DNA of 64,000 nt from Actinoallomurus purpureus (GCF_024055795.1 NZ_JAMXMY010000008.1:270422-334421); one strand, 5' to 3'. Positions 18,582 to 27,763 are shown, numbered from the stretch's first letter. A program made the numbers and translations. Notes: generated from the sequence alone by a model not told the origin.

Positions 18582-20096
18582 TCAGCCGCAGACGTTCTTC
18601 AGGGACACCGACCCGTTGGACGCGGTCGCACCGGGCGTCGCACTGGTGCCGGCCGTCGGCGTCTTCTTCTTGTGCTTCTTCGGCGTCGCGCTCGGCGTCC
18701 GCGTGGGCGTCGCCGGGTGCCCGCTGTTCGCGATGGCCTTGGCCACCACGTTGCGCATCAGCCTGACGTTCGGCTCGTACGGCTCGAAGCCGGGAATCTT
18801 GTCCGGGTTGAACGGCAGGCTCTGGATGTCGGCGCCGTGCTTGACGGTGCTGGACAGCTTGATCAGGGCCGGCAACAACGCCGACGGGATGTTGGTGGCG
18901 ACCGTGTTCTGCGCCGCCTTGGCCAGCTTCTGGAAGTGGGTGACGACCTGCTCCGGGTTGGCCTGGTCCGCGATGTCCTTCAGCAGGCACTTCTGCCGGT
19001 CCATACGGTGGAAGTCGTTGTCGCCGTCACGGGACCGGCCGTACCACAGGGCCTTCTCACCGTTCAGATGGTGCTTGCCGGTTGGGAGATAGCCGGTCGG
19101 TGGTTTTACCTGGCGACCATTGACGATCTCACCGCCGATCGGGATCGGCTTCTTCTCGGTGATGTTCACCGTCACGCCGCCGACGGCGTTCACGATGTCC
19201 TTGAAGCCGCCGAGGTTGACCAGCACGTAGTAATTGATCTTCAGGCCGGTGAGGTACTCGATCACGCTCTCGATCACGTGCGGGCCGCCCCGGCCCTTCT
19301 TGTAACCCGGCGCCAGTTCGGCGTGCTGCTGACCTTGGAGGTAGAGCTCGTTCAGCAGGCCTTCGCTGCCCGGGTGCATCGGGTCCAGAGCGTCGCCGGT
19401 GTAGCCGTACGGCCACTTCTTCCGCAGCGGCCCCGCCGGCAGCTGGAACTTCTGCAGGCTGCGGGGCAGGCTGATCAGCACCGAGGTGCCGGTCTTGGTG
19501 TCGATGCTGGCCACCGTCATGCTGTCGGTACGGATGCCCTTGCGGTCCTTGCCGCCGTCACCGCCCAGCAGCAGCACGTTCACCCGAGGCATGTTCTTCC
19601 ACGGGTTCGCCGCGTCCACCTGCTGACCGGAGTGGTCGTCCCCGGGGAAGATCTTCGACAGCGTGTCCTTCAGCACATACGTCGTGTTGGCCGCGTACAC
19701 GAACGGCGTGCAGATCAACAACGACATCACCACGACCAACGTCGTCGACGCCACCCGCATCGCCGTCGGCAACCCCGGCGGCCGCACCACCTGATACGAC
19801 CGGATCACGATCGACGCCCACGCCAACGCCAACACCAAGATCCCCACCGTGATGACGTTCAACCACACGCCCTGCACGGCGATCTGCTTCAACTTCTCCT
19901 GGAATCCCAGCACTGCCGTCGCGGCCCCCGCGATCAGCAACCCCAAGATACCCATCAGCGTGAACCCCGAGGCCCGCCGGCCGGCCGCCACATGAGCCAC
20001 ACCCCACACGACCGCGGACGCGGCCGTCAGCCCCAGCGCCCGCCACAGACCGGCGACCGGATTGGGCCGGTGCCCTCCCGCCTGACCCCATGCCAT
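18582..20096 (-). CDS. LytR-CpsA-Psr (LCP) family wall-polymer ligase 1
   Basis: 504 residues with four N-terminal hydrophobic helices (about 22-38, 45-62, 72-95, 113-135) and an extracytoplasmic LCP domain from about 170. The pyrophosphate-binding features NVLLLGGDGG, GIRTDSMTVASID and SLPRSLQKF are present. LCP enzymes transfer teichoic acid, arabinogalactan or capsule from a lipid carrier to peptidoglycan. Most LCP proteins have one TM helix; this one has four, as some actinobacterial members do. The start at ATG 20096 follows GGAG by about six bases; the frame upstream to 20204 is not conserved. The first 180 codons are almost identical in DNA to those of the next gene. Confidence 0.92.
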   Translation of the reverse strand: MAWGQAGGHRPNPVAGLWRALGLTAASAVVWGVAHVAAGRRASGFTLMGILGLLIAGAATAVLGFQEKLKQIAVQGVWLNVITVGILVLALAWASIVIRSYQVVRPPGLPTAMRVASTTLVVVMSLLICTPFVYAANTTYVLKDTLSKIFPGDDHSGQQVDAANPWKNMPRVNVLLLGGDGGKDRKGIRTDSMTVASIDTKTGTSVLISLPRSLQKFQLPAGPLRKKWPYGYTGDALDPMHPGSEGLLNELYLQGQQHAELAPGYKKGRGGPHVIESVIEYLTGLKINYYVLVNLGGFKDIVNAVGGVTVNITEKKPIPIGGEIVNGRQVKPPTGYLPTGKHHLNGEKALWYGRSRDGDNDFHRMDRQKCLLKDIADQANPEQVVTHFQKLAKAAQNTVATNIPSALLPALIKLSSTVKHGADIQSLPFNPDKIPGFEPYEPNVRLMRNVVAKAIANSGHPATPTRTPSATPKKHKKKTPTAGTSATPGATASNGSVSLKNVCG

Positions 20097-20234
20097 GCAG
20101 TCTCCTGATGCTCTGGTCGCGGACGCCGCTCGTCCAGGCGTCCGCTCCGCGGCCCCGCGCGGGGGTCGGCGGATTGACGGTGCCGCGTCCGAGCCGAGGC
20201 GCACGCCGATCCAGGACCGGTGGCGGGCGTCGGC

Positions 20235-21755
20235 TCAGCCGCAGACGTTCTTCAGCGAGACCGCACCGCCTGAACCGGTGGGCGTGGCCGTCCCACTGGG
20301 TTTGACGCCGACCACCCTCTTTTTGTTCTTCTTCTTGGCGGTGGCGCTGGCGGTCGGGCTGGGGGCGGTCTTCGGGGGGTTGTCGCTCTCGGCGATCGCC
20401 TTGGCCGCCGTGCTCCGCATGATCTGGATGTTCGGCTCGTAGACGTGCAAGCCGGGGATCTTGTCCGGGTTGTAGGCGAGGCTGTGGATGTCCGCGCCCT
20501 TCTTGACGGTGCCGGACAACTTCACGAGCGCCGGGAGCAGGGCCGACGGGATGTTCGTGGAGATCGTGTTGGTCGCTGCCTTGGCCAGCTTCTCGAAGTG
20601 GGTGACGACCTGCTGCGGGTTGGCCTGGTCCGCGATGTCCTTCAGCAGGCACTTCTGCCGGTCCATGCGGTGGAAGTCGTCGTCGGCGTGCCGGCTCCGG
20701 CCGTACCAGAGCGCCTTCTCCCCGTCGAGATGGTGAGTGCCGGGGTAGAGGTAGCCGGTCGGCGGTTTGATGACCCGGCCGTCGGGGGTGACATCGCCAC
20801 CGATCGGCAGCTTCTTCTCGATGTGGACCGTCACGCCGCCCATGGCGTTGACGATGTCCTTGAAGCCGCCGAGGTTGACCAGCACGTAGTAATTGATCTT
20901 CAGGCCGGTGAGGTACTCGATCACGCTCTGGATCACGTGCGGGCCGCCCCGGCCCTTCTTGTAACCCGGCGCCAGTTCGGCGTGCTGCTGACCTTGGAGG
21001 TAGAGCTCGTTCAGCAGGCCTTCGCTGCCCGGGTGCATGGGGTCCGGAGCGTCGCCGGTGTAGCCGTAGGGCCACTTCCTGCGCAGCGGCCCCGCCGGCA
21101 GCTGGAACTTCTGGAGCTGCCGGGGAAGGCTCAGCAGGACCGTGTCGCCGGTCTTCGTGTTGATACTGGCGACCGTAATGCTGTCGGTACGGATGCCGGT
21201 GCGGTCCTTGCCGCCGTCACCGCCCAGCAGTAGGACGTTGACCCGCGGCATGTTCTTCCACGGGTTCGCCGCGTCCACCTGCTGACCGGAGTGGTCGTCC
21301 CCGGGGAAGATCTTCGACAGAGTGTCCCGCAAGACGTACGTCGTGTTGGCCGCATAGACGAACGGCGTGCAGATCAACAACGACATCACCACGACCAGCG
21401 CCGTCGACGCCACCCGCATCGCCGTCGGCAACCCCGGCGGCCGCACCACCTGATACGACCGGATCACGATCGACGCCCACGCCAACGCCAACACCAAGAT
21501 CCCCACCGTGATGACGTTCAACCACACGCCCTGCACGGCGATCTGCTTCAACTTCTCCTGAAACGCAAGGGCCATCGTCGCCGCGCCACCCAAGAGCAGC
21601 GCCAGCACACCCATCAGCGTGAACCCCGCGGCCCGCCGACCGGCCGCCACATGAGCCACACCCCACACGACCGCAGACGCGGCCGTCAGCCCCAGCGCCC
21701 GCCACAGACCGGCGACCGGATTGGGCCGGTGCCCTGCGCCCTGACGCCGTGCCAT
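20235..21755 (-). CDS. LytR-CpsA-Psr (LCP) family wall-polymer ligase 2
   Basis: 506 residues with the same architecture as the downstream gene: four TM helices, then the LCP domain with GIRTDSITVASIN and SLPRQLQKF. The DNA of 21217-21755 and 19558-20096 is nearly identical, as are segments near 20850-21080 and 19190-19420, whereas the C-terminal 130 codons differ (a Ser/Thr/Lys linker ending GGAVSLKNVCG in both). This pattern fits a recent tandem duplication with partial gene conversion. Start is ATG 21755 after GGAG. Both proteins end with a lone Cys two residues before the stop. Confidence 0.92.
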   Translation of the reverse strand: MARRQGAGHRPNPVAGLWRALGLTAASAVVWGVAHVAAGRRAAGFTLMGVLALLLGGAATMALAFQEKLKQIAVQGVWLNVITVGILVLALAWASIVIRSYQVVRPPGLPTAMRVASTALVVVMSLLICTPFVYAANTTYVLRDTLSKIFPGDDHSGQQVDAANPWKNMPRVNVLLLGGDGGKDRTGIRTDSITVASINTKTGDTVLLSLPRQLQKFQLPAGPLRRKWPYGYTGDAPDPMHPGSEGLLNELYLQGQQHAELAPGYKKGRGGPHVIQSVIEYLTGLKINYYVLVNLGGFKDIVNAMGGVTVHIEKKLPIGGDVTPDGRVIKPPTGYLYPGTHHLDGEKALWYGRSRHADDDFHRMDRQKCLLKDIADQANPQQVVTHFEKLAKAATNTISTNIPSALLPALVKLSGTVKKGADIHSLAYNPDKIPGLHVYEPNIQIMRSTAAKAIAESDNPPKTAPSPTASATAKKKNKKRVVGVKPSGTATPTGSGGAVSLKNVCG

Positions 21756-22009
21756 GAAGTCTCCTGATCCTCTGCTCGCGAGCGCAGCTCACTCCTGGCG
21801 CATCCCCTTCGGGGACGTGCGGCTGCGTCGACCGGTTTGCAAAGTGATTGAATGGACGCGGTCAGTAACCATTGGCAATGACTGCTGGATCCTACCCGAC
21901 CGATGAGCCCACCTGGCCCGATAGCACGGTAAGGCACAGGGGCCTCGCTTATCACGGCAATTGGAAGAAGCTCACGAAGGTCGGCGTGAATGGCGTATAT
22001 CCGTAACGG

Positions 22010-24175
22010 CTAACCTCCGCAGGCGGCCGACAGCGAGACGGCCTTGTCCTTGGACCGGGTGGAGGGCGACGGGCTGCCGGACGCGTGGCGGCCGGTACGT
22101 GGGGTCGCCGAGTCGCCCGGAGACGCCGCGGGTGAGCCGGCGGGAGAGGCCATCGGCCCTCCGGAGGCCGAGCCCGCCGAGGACGCCCCCGCACTCGGCG
22201 TCGCCGAGGGGCTGCCGCTCGGCGCGGCGGCCGAGGCACCCGTACCACCGGAGGGTGCGGCGGAGACGCTCGCGCCGCCGGACGCCTCCGGCGAGGCGGT
22301 GGCCGAGCGTTCGTCGCTGGCCTCGATCGCGCCTGCCGCCGCACGCCGCATGACGCCGAGGTCCGGCCGGTAGACGTGGAACTCCGGGGGGACGAACATC
22401 AGGCTGCTGATCTGCGCTCCGCCCTTCATCGTCTCCGACAGCTTGATGAGGGCGGGCAGCAGTTCGGCCGGGATGTTGGCCGAGATGGTCTTCTTAGCGG
22501 CCGCGGCGAGCTGCTGGAAACGGGTCAGCACCCGCTGCGGGTCGGCCTGCTCGGCGATCGCCTTCATCAGGCACTTCTGCCGCCCCATGCGCATGAAGTC
22601 GCTGCTGGCGGTGCGCGACCGCCCGTACCAGAGTGCCTCCTTGCCGCTCAGATCCCGGTCACCGGCCTTGAGCACCCCGGTGGGCGCGCTGCCGTCCTCC
22701 GGGCCGCCGAACGGAATGTCCTGGGCGATGTGCACCTTGACTCCGCCCATCGCGTCGACGATGTCGGCGAAGCCGAACAGGTTGACCAGGATGTAGTAGT
22801 CGATGGGCCGGCCGATGAGGTAGGAGATCTCCTCCCGTACCAGCTCGGGTCCACGACGTCCCTTGTCGAAGCCGGGTACGAGCGAGGGGTCGTCCTCGGC
22901 GTCCTGGAACAGCTCGTTGAGCAGTCCCTGGTCGCCCGGCGCGCCGACACCGGTGAACCCGTCGGGCCAGCGGGAACGCAGCCGGGGGATCATCGGGAAG
23001 TGCTGCAGGTTCCGGGGCAGGCTGATCAGCACCGTGTCCCCGGTCTTGGTGTCGATGCTCGCGACCGTCATGCTGTCCGTACGGACGCCGACGCGGTCAC
23101 CGGCCCCGTCCCCGCCGAGCAGGAGGACGTTGACCCGAGGCGTGTCCTTCCACGGGTCCGCCACGTTGACCGGCTGCGGCCGCGCCTGGTCCCCGTGGAA
23201 GATCGTGCCGATCGTGTCCCGCAGGGTGTAGGTGCTGCGCGCGGCCCAGACGAGCGGCGAGCAGACCCCGACGGCGAGCACCAGGACCAGGCCGCCGGCG
23301 AGGATCCGCGCGGTCCGGGCCATCCCGGTGGGACGGACGACCTGGTAGGAGCGGACGACGATGCCGGCCCAGAACAGCGCGAGGGCCAGGATGCCGCCGG
23401 TGATGCCGGCGAGCCAGTCGCGCCGCACCGCGATCTGCTTCAGGTCGTGCTGGTACAGGAGCGCGGCGGCCACTCCCCCGCCGACGAGGAGCGCGAACAG
23501 GCCCATCAGGAGGATCCCGACGATACGGCGCCCGGCCCAGATGTGGGCGATGCCCCAGACCACGGCGGAGGCGACCGTCAGCCCGAGAGCGTGCGGCAGA
23601 CCGCTCCGTGACCTGCCGGTGTCGCCGGACGCCGCCCCACCGTCGCCGTCCCGCTCCTCGCCCTTCGACGCGTCCTCGAGGGCACCGTCATCGGGCGGGG
23701 TGGTGTTCTCCGCGCCGGCGTCACCCTCCGCGTCGCCCGCAGGGTCGACGGTCGCCGTGGCGTCGGCCCCGGTGACGCCCGCGCCGGACCGATCGGCGTC
23801 CGTACCGTCACCGGCCACGGCATCGGATTCGGCGGCAGCCGCGGCGTGCTTCGGTGCTGCCGCGGCCTGCACGACGGAGACGCCGTCACGGGCCAGCGCG
23901 CCGCCCGGCACCCTCTCGCGTTCTGGCGTCACATCCGTCTCGGCGACGGTTCCGTCGTCGTCACTCCCGCCGACGTCGTCGGCAGCCTCGCCCCCAGTAG
24001 CGGAACCGCCCTCCGCCCCGGAGCCGCTTCCATCGGCATGACCGCCTGCTCCGGCGGCAGAGCCGCCCCCGCGACCGGCGGCGTCGCCGTCTTCGGCCGG
24101 ACCGTCACCCCCCGCGTCACCGGCGGCGGCGTCCTCGCTGCCATTCGAGGCGCCATCGCCCGCGCGTCGTCCCAT
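22010..24175 (-). CDS. LytR-CpsA-Psr family protein with long acidic N-terminal extension
   Basis: 721 residues. An Ala/Gly/Asp/Glu-rich low-complexity region fills residues 1-195. It is followed by four TM helices and an LCP domain (VGVRTDSMTVASID, ISLPRNLQHF, FDKGRRGPELVREEI), then a Ser/Ala/Pro-rich tail ending VSLSAACGG. The N-terminal region should be cytoplasmic. Two starts compete: GTG 24181 and ATG 24175. I choose ATG because GGGAG lies five bases upstream of it. The third LCP in a row on the same strand, it is the most divergent and was not part of the recent duplication. Confidence 0.88.
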   Translation of the reverse strand: MGRRAGDGASNGSEDAAAGDAGGDGPAEDGDAAGRGGGSAAGAGGHADGSGSGAEGGSATGGEAADDVGGSDDDGTVAETDVTPERERVPGGALARDGVSVVQAAAAPKHAAAAAESDAVAGDGTDADRSGAGVTGADATATVDPAGDAEGDAGAENTTPPDDGALEDASKGEERDGDGGAASGDTGRSRSGLPHALGLTVASAVVWGIAHIWAGRRIVGILLMGLFALLVGGGVAAALLYQHDLKQIAVRRDWLAGITGGILALALFWAGIVVRSYQVVRPTGMARTARILAGGLVLVLAVGVCSPLVWAARSTYTLRDTIGTIFHGDQARPQPVNVADPWKDTPRVNVLLLGGDGAGDRVGVRTDSMTVASIDTKTGDTVLISLPRNLQHFPMIPRLRSRWPDGFTGVGAPGDQGLLNELFQDAEDDPSLVPGFDKGRRGPELVREEISYLIGRPIDYYILVNLFGFADIVDAMGGVKVHIAQDIPFGGPEDGSAPTGVLKAGDRDLSGKEALWYGRSRTASSDFMRMGRQKCLMKAIAEQADPQRVLTRFQQLAAAAKKTISANIPAELLPALIKLSETMKGGAQISSLMFVPPEFHVYRPDLGVMRRAAAGAIEASDERSATASPEASGGASVSAAPSGGTGASAAAPSGSPSATPSAGASSAGSASGGPMASPAGSPAASPGDSATPRTGRHASGSPSPSTRSKDKAVSLSAACGG

Positions 24176-24181
24176 ATGCAC

Positions 24182-24782
24182 TCCCGTATCCCAGTTGCCA
24201 GCCTAGATCTTTTACCAGGGAGACCCACTGGGCACCCACTCGGTCCGCCGTACGGCCGGTGGATCACGAACGACCGCACGAACGCGGTGCGCACGGTCGC
24301 CATCCCGGCAACGAACAACACTGCCAAAGGATCCCTTAATGCCCGAAATATCCCTAATAAAGACGCGGGGCCTTGATGAGAAGTTCACGGGGGTTGCGGA
24401 TCGCGCGACGAGAGCCCAAGGATCCCAGCGCCGAAGACGCCCGGCGAGCGTCGCCGGACGATCGCCGGTCAGTGTCGCACCAAGGCTCCCCCTGTCACTC
24501 ACCCGCTCGGCGTCGGGTGGCGCGTCGGCGAGCGTGTACGAGAACGGCGTACGGCCAGGCGGGAACCGATGCTTGCGCAACCCGGTCGGCGGTCACGGCC
24601 CTGGCGATCGCGTTCGCCCCGCGCGGTCAGAAGGTCGGCGCACTGAAAGACCGCGTCTCCGCCGCGCCGAGATCACTAATGTGCTGCGTGTCATAGACGA
24701 TCTTGAAGGAGGTCGGATGAACGATCCTTGGCGATCGCCGCCTGACGGAACGCCGCGATCGCCAACGGACCAGTACGCCGCC
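24182..24782. other. 600-base gene-poor region upstream of LCP3
   Basis: No convincing gene is present. An AT-rich patch at 24330-24370 could hold the promoter of the LCP gene on the minus strand. On the plus strand AAGGAGG (24706-24712) stands five bases before ATG 24717, opening a 135-codon frame that runs antisense through the EF-hand gene. Its first 20 residues are Pro/Ser-rich, like the N-termini of many actinobacterial membrane proteins, but the rest resembles nothing, so it may be a severed gene start. Confidence 0.5.
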
Positions 24783-24989
24783 TCAGGAGTTCCACGCCTT
24801 GGTGAACTCCGCGAGATTGATACGCCCGTCCCCGTCGTCATCGGCATGGGCGAAGATCGAGTCGATCTCGTCGCCACTGACCGCCTCGTGGCGGGCCGTC
24901 ATGGCGAGCTTGAACTCCATCGCCGTGATGTACCCGTCGCCGTCGTAGTCGATCTCCTTGAAGGTCCGCGCGACCTCGTCGTCCGCCAT
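24783..24989 (-). CDS. Calmodulin-like EF-hand protein
   Basis: The 68-residue protein consists of two canonical EF-hand loops, DYDGDGYITAMEF (from about residue 14) and DDDGDGRINLAEF (from about residue 50), each with the 1-3-5-7-9-12 ligand pattern and flanking helices. It should bind two Ca2+ ions in the cytoplasm; there is no signal peptide. GGAGG lies eight bases before ATG 24989. Similar small two-hand proteins occur in Streptomyces and relatives and may buffer or sense calcium. No partner is evident among the neighbours. Confidence 0.93.
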   Translation of the reverse strand: MADDEVARTFKEIDYDGDGYITAMEFKLAMTARHEAVSGDEIDSIFAHADDDGDGRINLAEFTKAWNS

Positions 24990-25263
24990 CCCCAGTACCT
25001 CCTGTCGAGCCGTACGTCTTCGGTGTCGGCGACGATCACGTTAACGCCCGGCCCCCGAGTCACGCGAGGCGACCGGCACCGTACGACCGCGCCCTCGGCG
25101 ACCGGAGAATCGCATCTTTCGTGACCGGCCCGCGGCCGTGCCGCGCGGCTGCGTCGCCGGACCTGACTTCTTGATCAGCGGTTCGCCCCCGAGAAGCCGT
25201 CCAGTGCCCGACCCGCCCGCCGAGCCTGGGGATTAGATTGGCTGTTGGGGGGAGGGGGCTGCC

Positions 25264-27378
25264 ATGGCAGGTGCCCACTCGGTGTGCTCGGCGGGGAATC
25301 TTCCAGCTGATGTGACCAGTTTCGTGGGTCGCGGGCACGAGATCAGCGCGGTGAAGCGGCTGATCCGGCGTCATCGGCTGGTGACCGTGACCGGTGGGCC
25401 GGGGGTCGGCAAGACACGGCTGTCGCAGCGGGTGGCGGGACAGCTGGGGAGCTCGTTCGCCGACGGTGTACGGCTGGTGGAGCTGGCCGCGCTGAAGGAC
25501 GCGCGGTTCTTGGCCCAGACGGTCGGGGACGCGGTCGGGGTGCCCGGGGAGTCGAGGTCTGCCGCGTGGGAGGTCCTGGCGCGGTTCCTGGCGGAGAAGA
25601 ATCTTCTGCTGGTGCTGGACAACTGCGAGCACCTGGTGGACTCCTGCGCGCTCCTGGTGGCCGACCTGCTGCAGGCCGCTCCCGAATTGCGGATCTTGGC
25701 GACCAGCAGGCAGGCGCTGCACGTGGCCGGCGAGTGGCTGATGGAGCTTCCGCCGTTGCCGGTGCCGCAGGACGAGCAGGCTGCGCCGGCGTGCAGCGAG
25801 GCGATGCGGCTGTTCGCCGAGCGTGCGGCGACCGCCCTCCCGGGCTTCGCCATCACCGACGCGAACCGTGCGAGTGTGGCCGAGGTCTGCCGGCGCCTGG
25901 ACGGTATCCCACTGGCGATCGAGTTGGCCGCCGTACGGGTGCGGGCCATGCCCGTCGAGACGATCATGGCCCGCCTGGGGGAACACTCTTTGCAGGCCCT
26001 GGGCGCGGGCGCACAGGTGACCATGCCACGGCTGCAGACGATGCGGTCGGCGATCGACTGGAGCTTCCACCTGTGTTCGAAGGCGGAGCAGCGGTTGTGG
26101 GCGCGGGCGTCGGTGTTCAACGGAGGGTTCGACATCGGGGACGCTGAGCAGGTCTGCTCAGGAACCGGGATCGAGGACGCGGAGGTCCTCACGCTCCTGG
26201 CCGGTCTGGTCGACAAGTCCGTGCTGACCTCTTCGCTGGTCGGGGAGGCCGCCCGGTACCGGATGCTCGAGCCGATCCGTGAGTACGGCGCCGAGCGCCT
26301 GGCTCGTTCCGGTCAGGCCAGGGCGGTGCGGACCCGTCACCGGGACCACTTCGCCGACGTCGCCCGGCAGTCGGAAGGCCACTTCCTGACCTCCGAAGAG
26401 CTGCAGGTGTTCAACCGGTTGGGGCGCGACTACGCCAATGTGCGGTCCGCACTGGAGTTCTGCGTCAGCGAACCCGGTCAGGCAGGCGCCGGGCTGCGGA
26501 TCGCCGGTTCCCTGTGGCACTACTGGACCACGGCGGTCCGCCACCGGGAGGGGCGGTACTGGCTCGATCGGGTCCTGTCCCTCAACCCTGAGCCGAGCCC
26601 GGCACGGGCCAAGGCCCTCTGGGTGAACGGATGGCTGGCTCTCCTGCTGGCCGACTGGGAGGTGGCGCGGTCGCTGATCGACCAGTGCGCCGCCCTGGCC
26701 GAACGCCTGGGCGACGAGTCGGCCCGGGCCCATGCCACCCTGCTCCGCGGCATGCATGCGTTCTTCTGCGGTGATCTGCGCCGCGCCGTGGCGTTCCTGG
26801 AGGACGCCCTCGCCCGGCTGCGGGCGCTCGACGACCGCGGGGGCGTGTGGATGACCCTGCGTCTCCTGACGTACGGCACCGCGCTCCTCGGTGAAGCCGA
26901 CCGTTCCCGGGTCTTCGGCGAGCAGTGCATCGAGATGGCGGATCGGGCCGGTGCGTCGTTGACGTACGCACGGGCCCTGGGGCTGTGCGGGGTCGCCCGG
27001 TGGTTGATCGGTGACCACGAGCGGGCGACCTGCCTGGCCCGGGAAAGGCTCAGGGTCTCCCCCTGCATCGACGGGTGGGGCATCGCTCACTGCTTGGAAG
27101 TCCTCGCCTGGGACGCCGCCGGTCATGATCCGGAACGCGCCGCCCGGCTACTCGGCTGCGCCCACGCGATCTGGCGGTTCACCGGGGCGCCCCTGGCCCA
27201 GCGGCATCTGGCCGCCGACCACAGGCTCTCTGAGCAGCGCACCCGGGCGGCGCTGGGCGAGGAGACGTTCGGCAAGCTCTCCGACGAGGGCGCCAGGCTC
27301 CCCATCGACCAGGCCATCGCCTACGCGCTCGACGACGCGTCGTGGAGCGAAGCCGCTGTCAGGCACCGACTCCGGTAA
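25264..27378 (+). CDS. STAND-type ATPase/TPR regulator lacking a recognisable HTH
   Basis: 704 residues. A P-loop GGPGVGKT at 44-51, Walker B LLLVLDNCEHL and LATSRQALHVAGE form the NB-ARC-like module. LDGIPLAIELAAVRV and YRMLEPIREYGAERLA are typical of the AfsR/LuxR-type signalling ATPases, and the C-terminal half (about 380-680) is an array of TPR-like helices. Related proteins usually have a SARP domain in front or a LuxR HTH behind. Here the frame begins directly with the ATPase and stops after DDASWSEAAVRHRLR, where the HTH would follow, and I see no HTH in the next 150 bases in any frame. GGGGGGAGGGG precedes ATG 25264. It may act through a partner or be a truncated regulator. Confidence 0.88.
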   Translation: MAGAHSVCSAGNLPADVTSFVGRGHEISAVKRLIRRHRLVTVTGGPGVGKTRLSQRVAGQLGSSFADGVRLVELAALKDARFLAQTVGDAVGVPGESRSAAWEVLARFLAEKNLLLVLDNCEHLVDSCALLVADLLQAAPELRILATSRQALHVAGEWLMELPPLPVPQDEQAAPACSEAMRLFAERAATALPGFAITDANRASVAEVCRRLDGIPLAIELAAVRVRAMPVETIMARLGEHSLQALGAGAQVTMPRLQTMRSAIDWSFHLCSKAEQRLWARASVFNGGFDIGDAEQVCSGTGIEDAEVLTLLAGLVDKSVLTSSLVGEAARYRMLEPIREYGAERLARSGQARAVRTRHRDHFADVARQSEGHFLTSEELQVFNRLGRDYANVRSALEFCVSEPGQAGAGLRIAGSLWHYWTTAVRHREGRYWLDRVLSLNPEPSPARAKALWVNGWLALLLADWEVARSLIDQCAALAERLGDESARAHATLLRGMHAFFCGDLRRAVAFLEDALARLRALDDRGGVWMTLRLLTYGTALLGEADRSRVFGEQCIEMADRAGASLTYARALGLCGVARWLIGDHERATCLARERLRVSPCIDGWGIAHCLEVLAWDAAGHDPERAARLLGCAHAIWRFTGAPLAQRHLAADHRLSEQRTRAALGEETFGKLSDEGARLPIDQAIAYALDDASWSEAAVRHRLR

Positions 27379-27497
27379 GCCGCTCGAGCGGCTCGGCGGT
27401 GGATCGGGCGGCGGGGAGTCGCTCGCCTCACGGTGAGGATCCGCACACGGCTCCCGCAAACCGGGAAACGCTAGCGGACACCGCACTAGAGACGCAC

Positions 27498-27524
27498 GAG
27501 GCCCCGCGTTGCCGGCGGGGCCTC
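27498..27524. terminator. Hairpin terminator between convergent genes
   Basis: A ten-base perfect stem (GAGGCCCCGC with GCGGGGCCTC) and seven-base loop lie between the end of the STAND ATPase and the end of the DUF397 gene on the other strand, with T-rich sequence on the plus side. Confidence 0.7.
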
Positions 27525-27540
27525 TTGGTCGCTCGTTGAT

Positions 27541-27630
27541 CTATGAGGTTGCTTCGTCTCCCTCGACTACGGCGACTTCTACGCAGTCGCCTCCGTTCGA
27601 GGAGTAGGTACTTTTCGTCCAGGTGGCCAC
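27541..27630 (-). CDS. Minimal DUF397-domain protein
   Basis: GTG at 27630, preceded by TGGAGGACCA, opens a 29-residue frame: ATWTKSTYSSNGGDCVEVAV followed by VEGDEATS. This is the conserved WxKSSxSxxxGxCVEVA core of DUF397, but the usual second half (RDSKDPxGPxLxF...W) is absent. DUF397 proteins act beside WhiJ-like XRE-DUF5753 regulators, and the XRE gene lies 133 bases upstream on the same strand. The gene is below normal length cut-offs and is easily missed. The match is unmistakable; whether the short protein is functional is open. Confidence 0.75.
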   Translation of the reverse strand: MATWTKSTYSSNGGDCVEVAVVEGDEATS

Positions 27631-27663
27631 TGGTCCTCCAGGGTGGTGCTCGGAGGCAAGAAA

Positions 27664-27731
27664 GTCCCGCTGGCTCCCCGCAGGAAGTACGGGTCAACGG
27701 GCAAGGTGTGGCCAGGCCCGGCCAGCGGGAC
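27664..27731. repeat. 11-base perfect inverted repeat between XRE gene and DUF397 gene
   Basis: GTCCCGCTGGC at 27664-27674 pairs exactly with GCCAGCGGGAC at 27721-27731, with 46 bases between. It lies between the stop of the XRE gene and the DUF397 start and would form a stem in their transcript. Confidence 0.55.
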
Positions 27732-27763
27732 TGATCGCAGAGTACCCGCCGACGTCCCCATTG

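Noticed and set aside
24212..24580. 122-codon minus-strand frame upstream of LCP3
   Set aside because: Composition is Arg/Pro-rich and there is no ribosome-binding site or similarity I can recognise.
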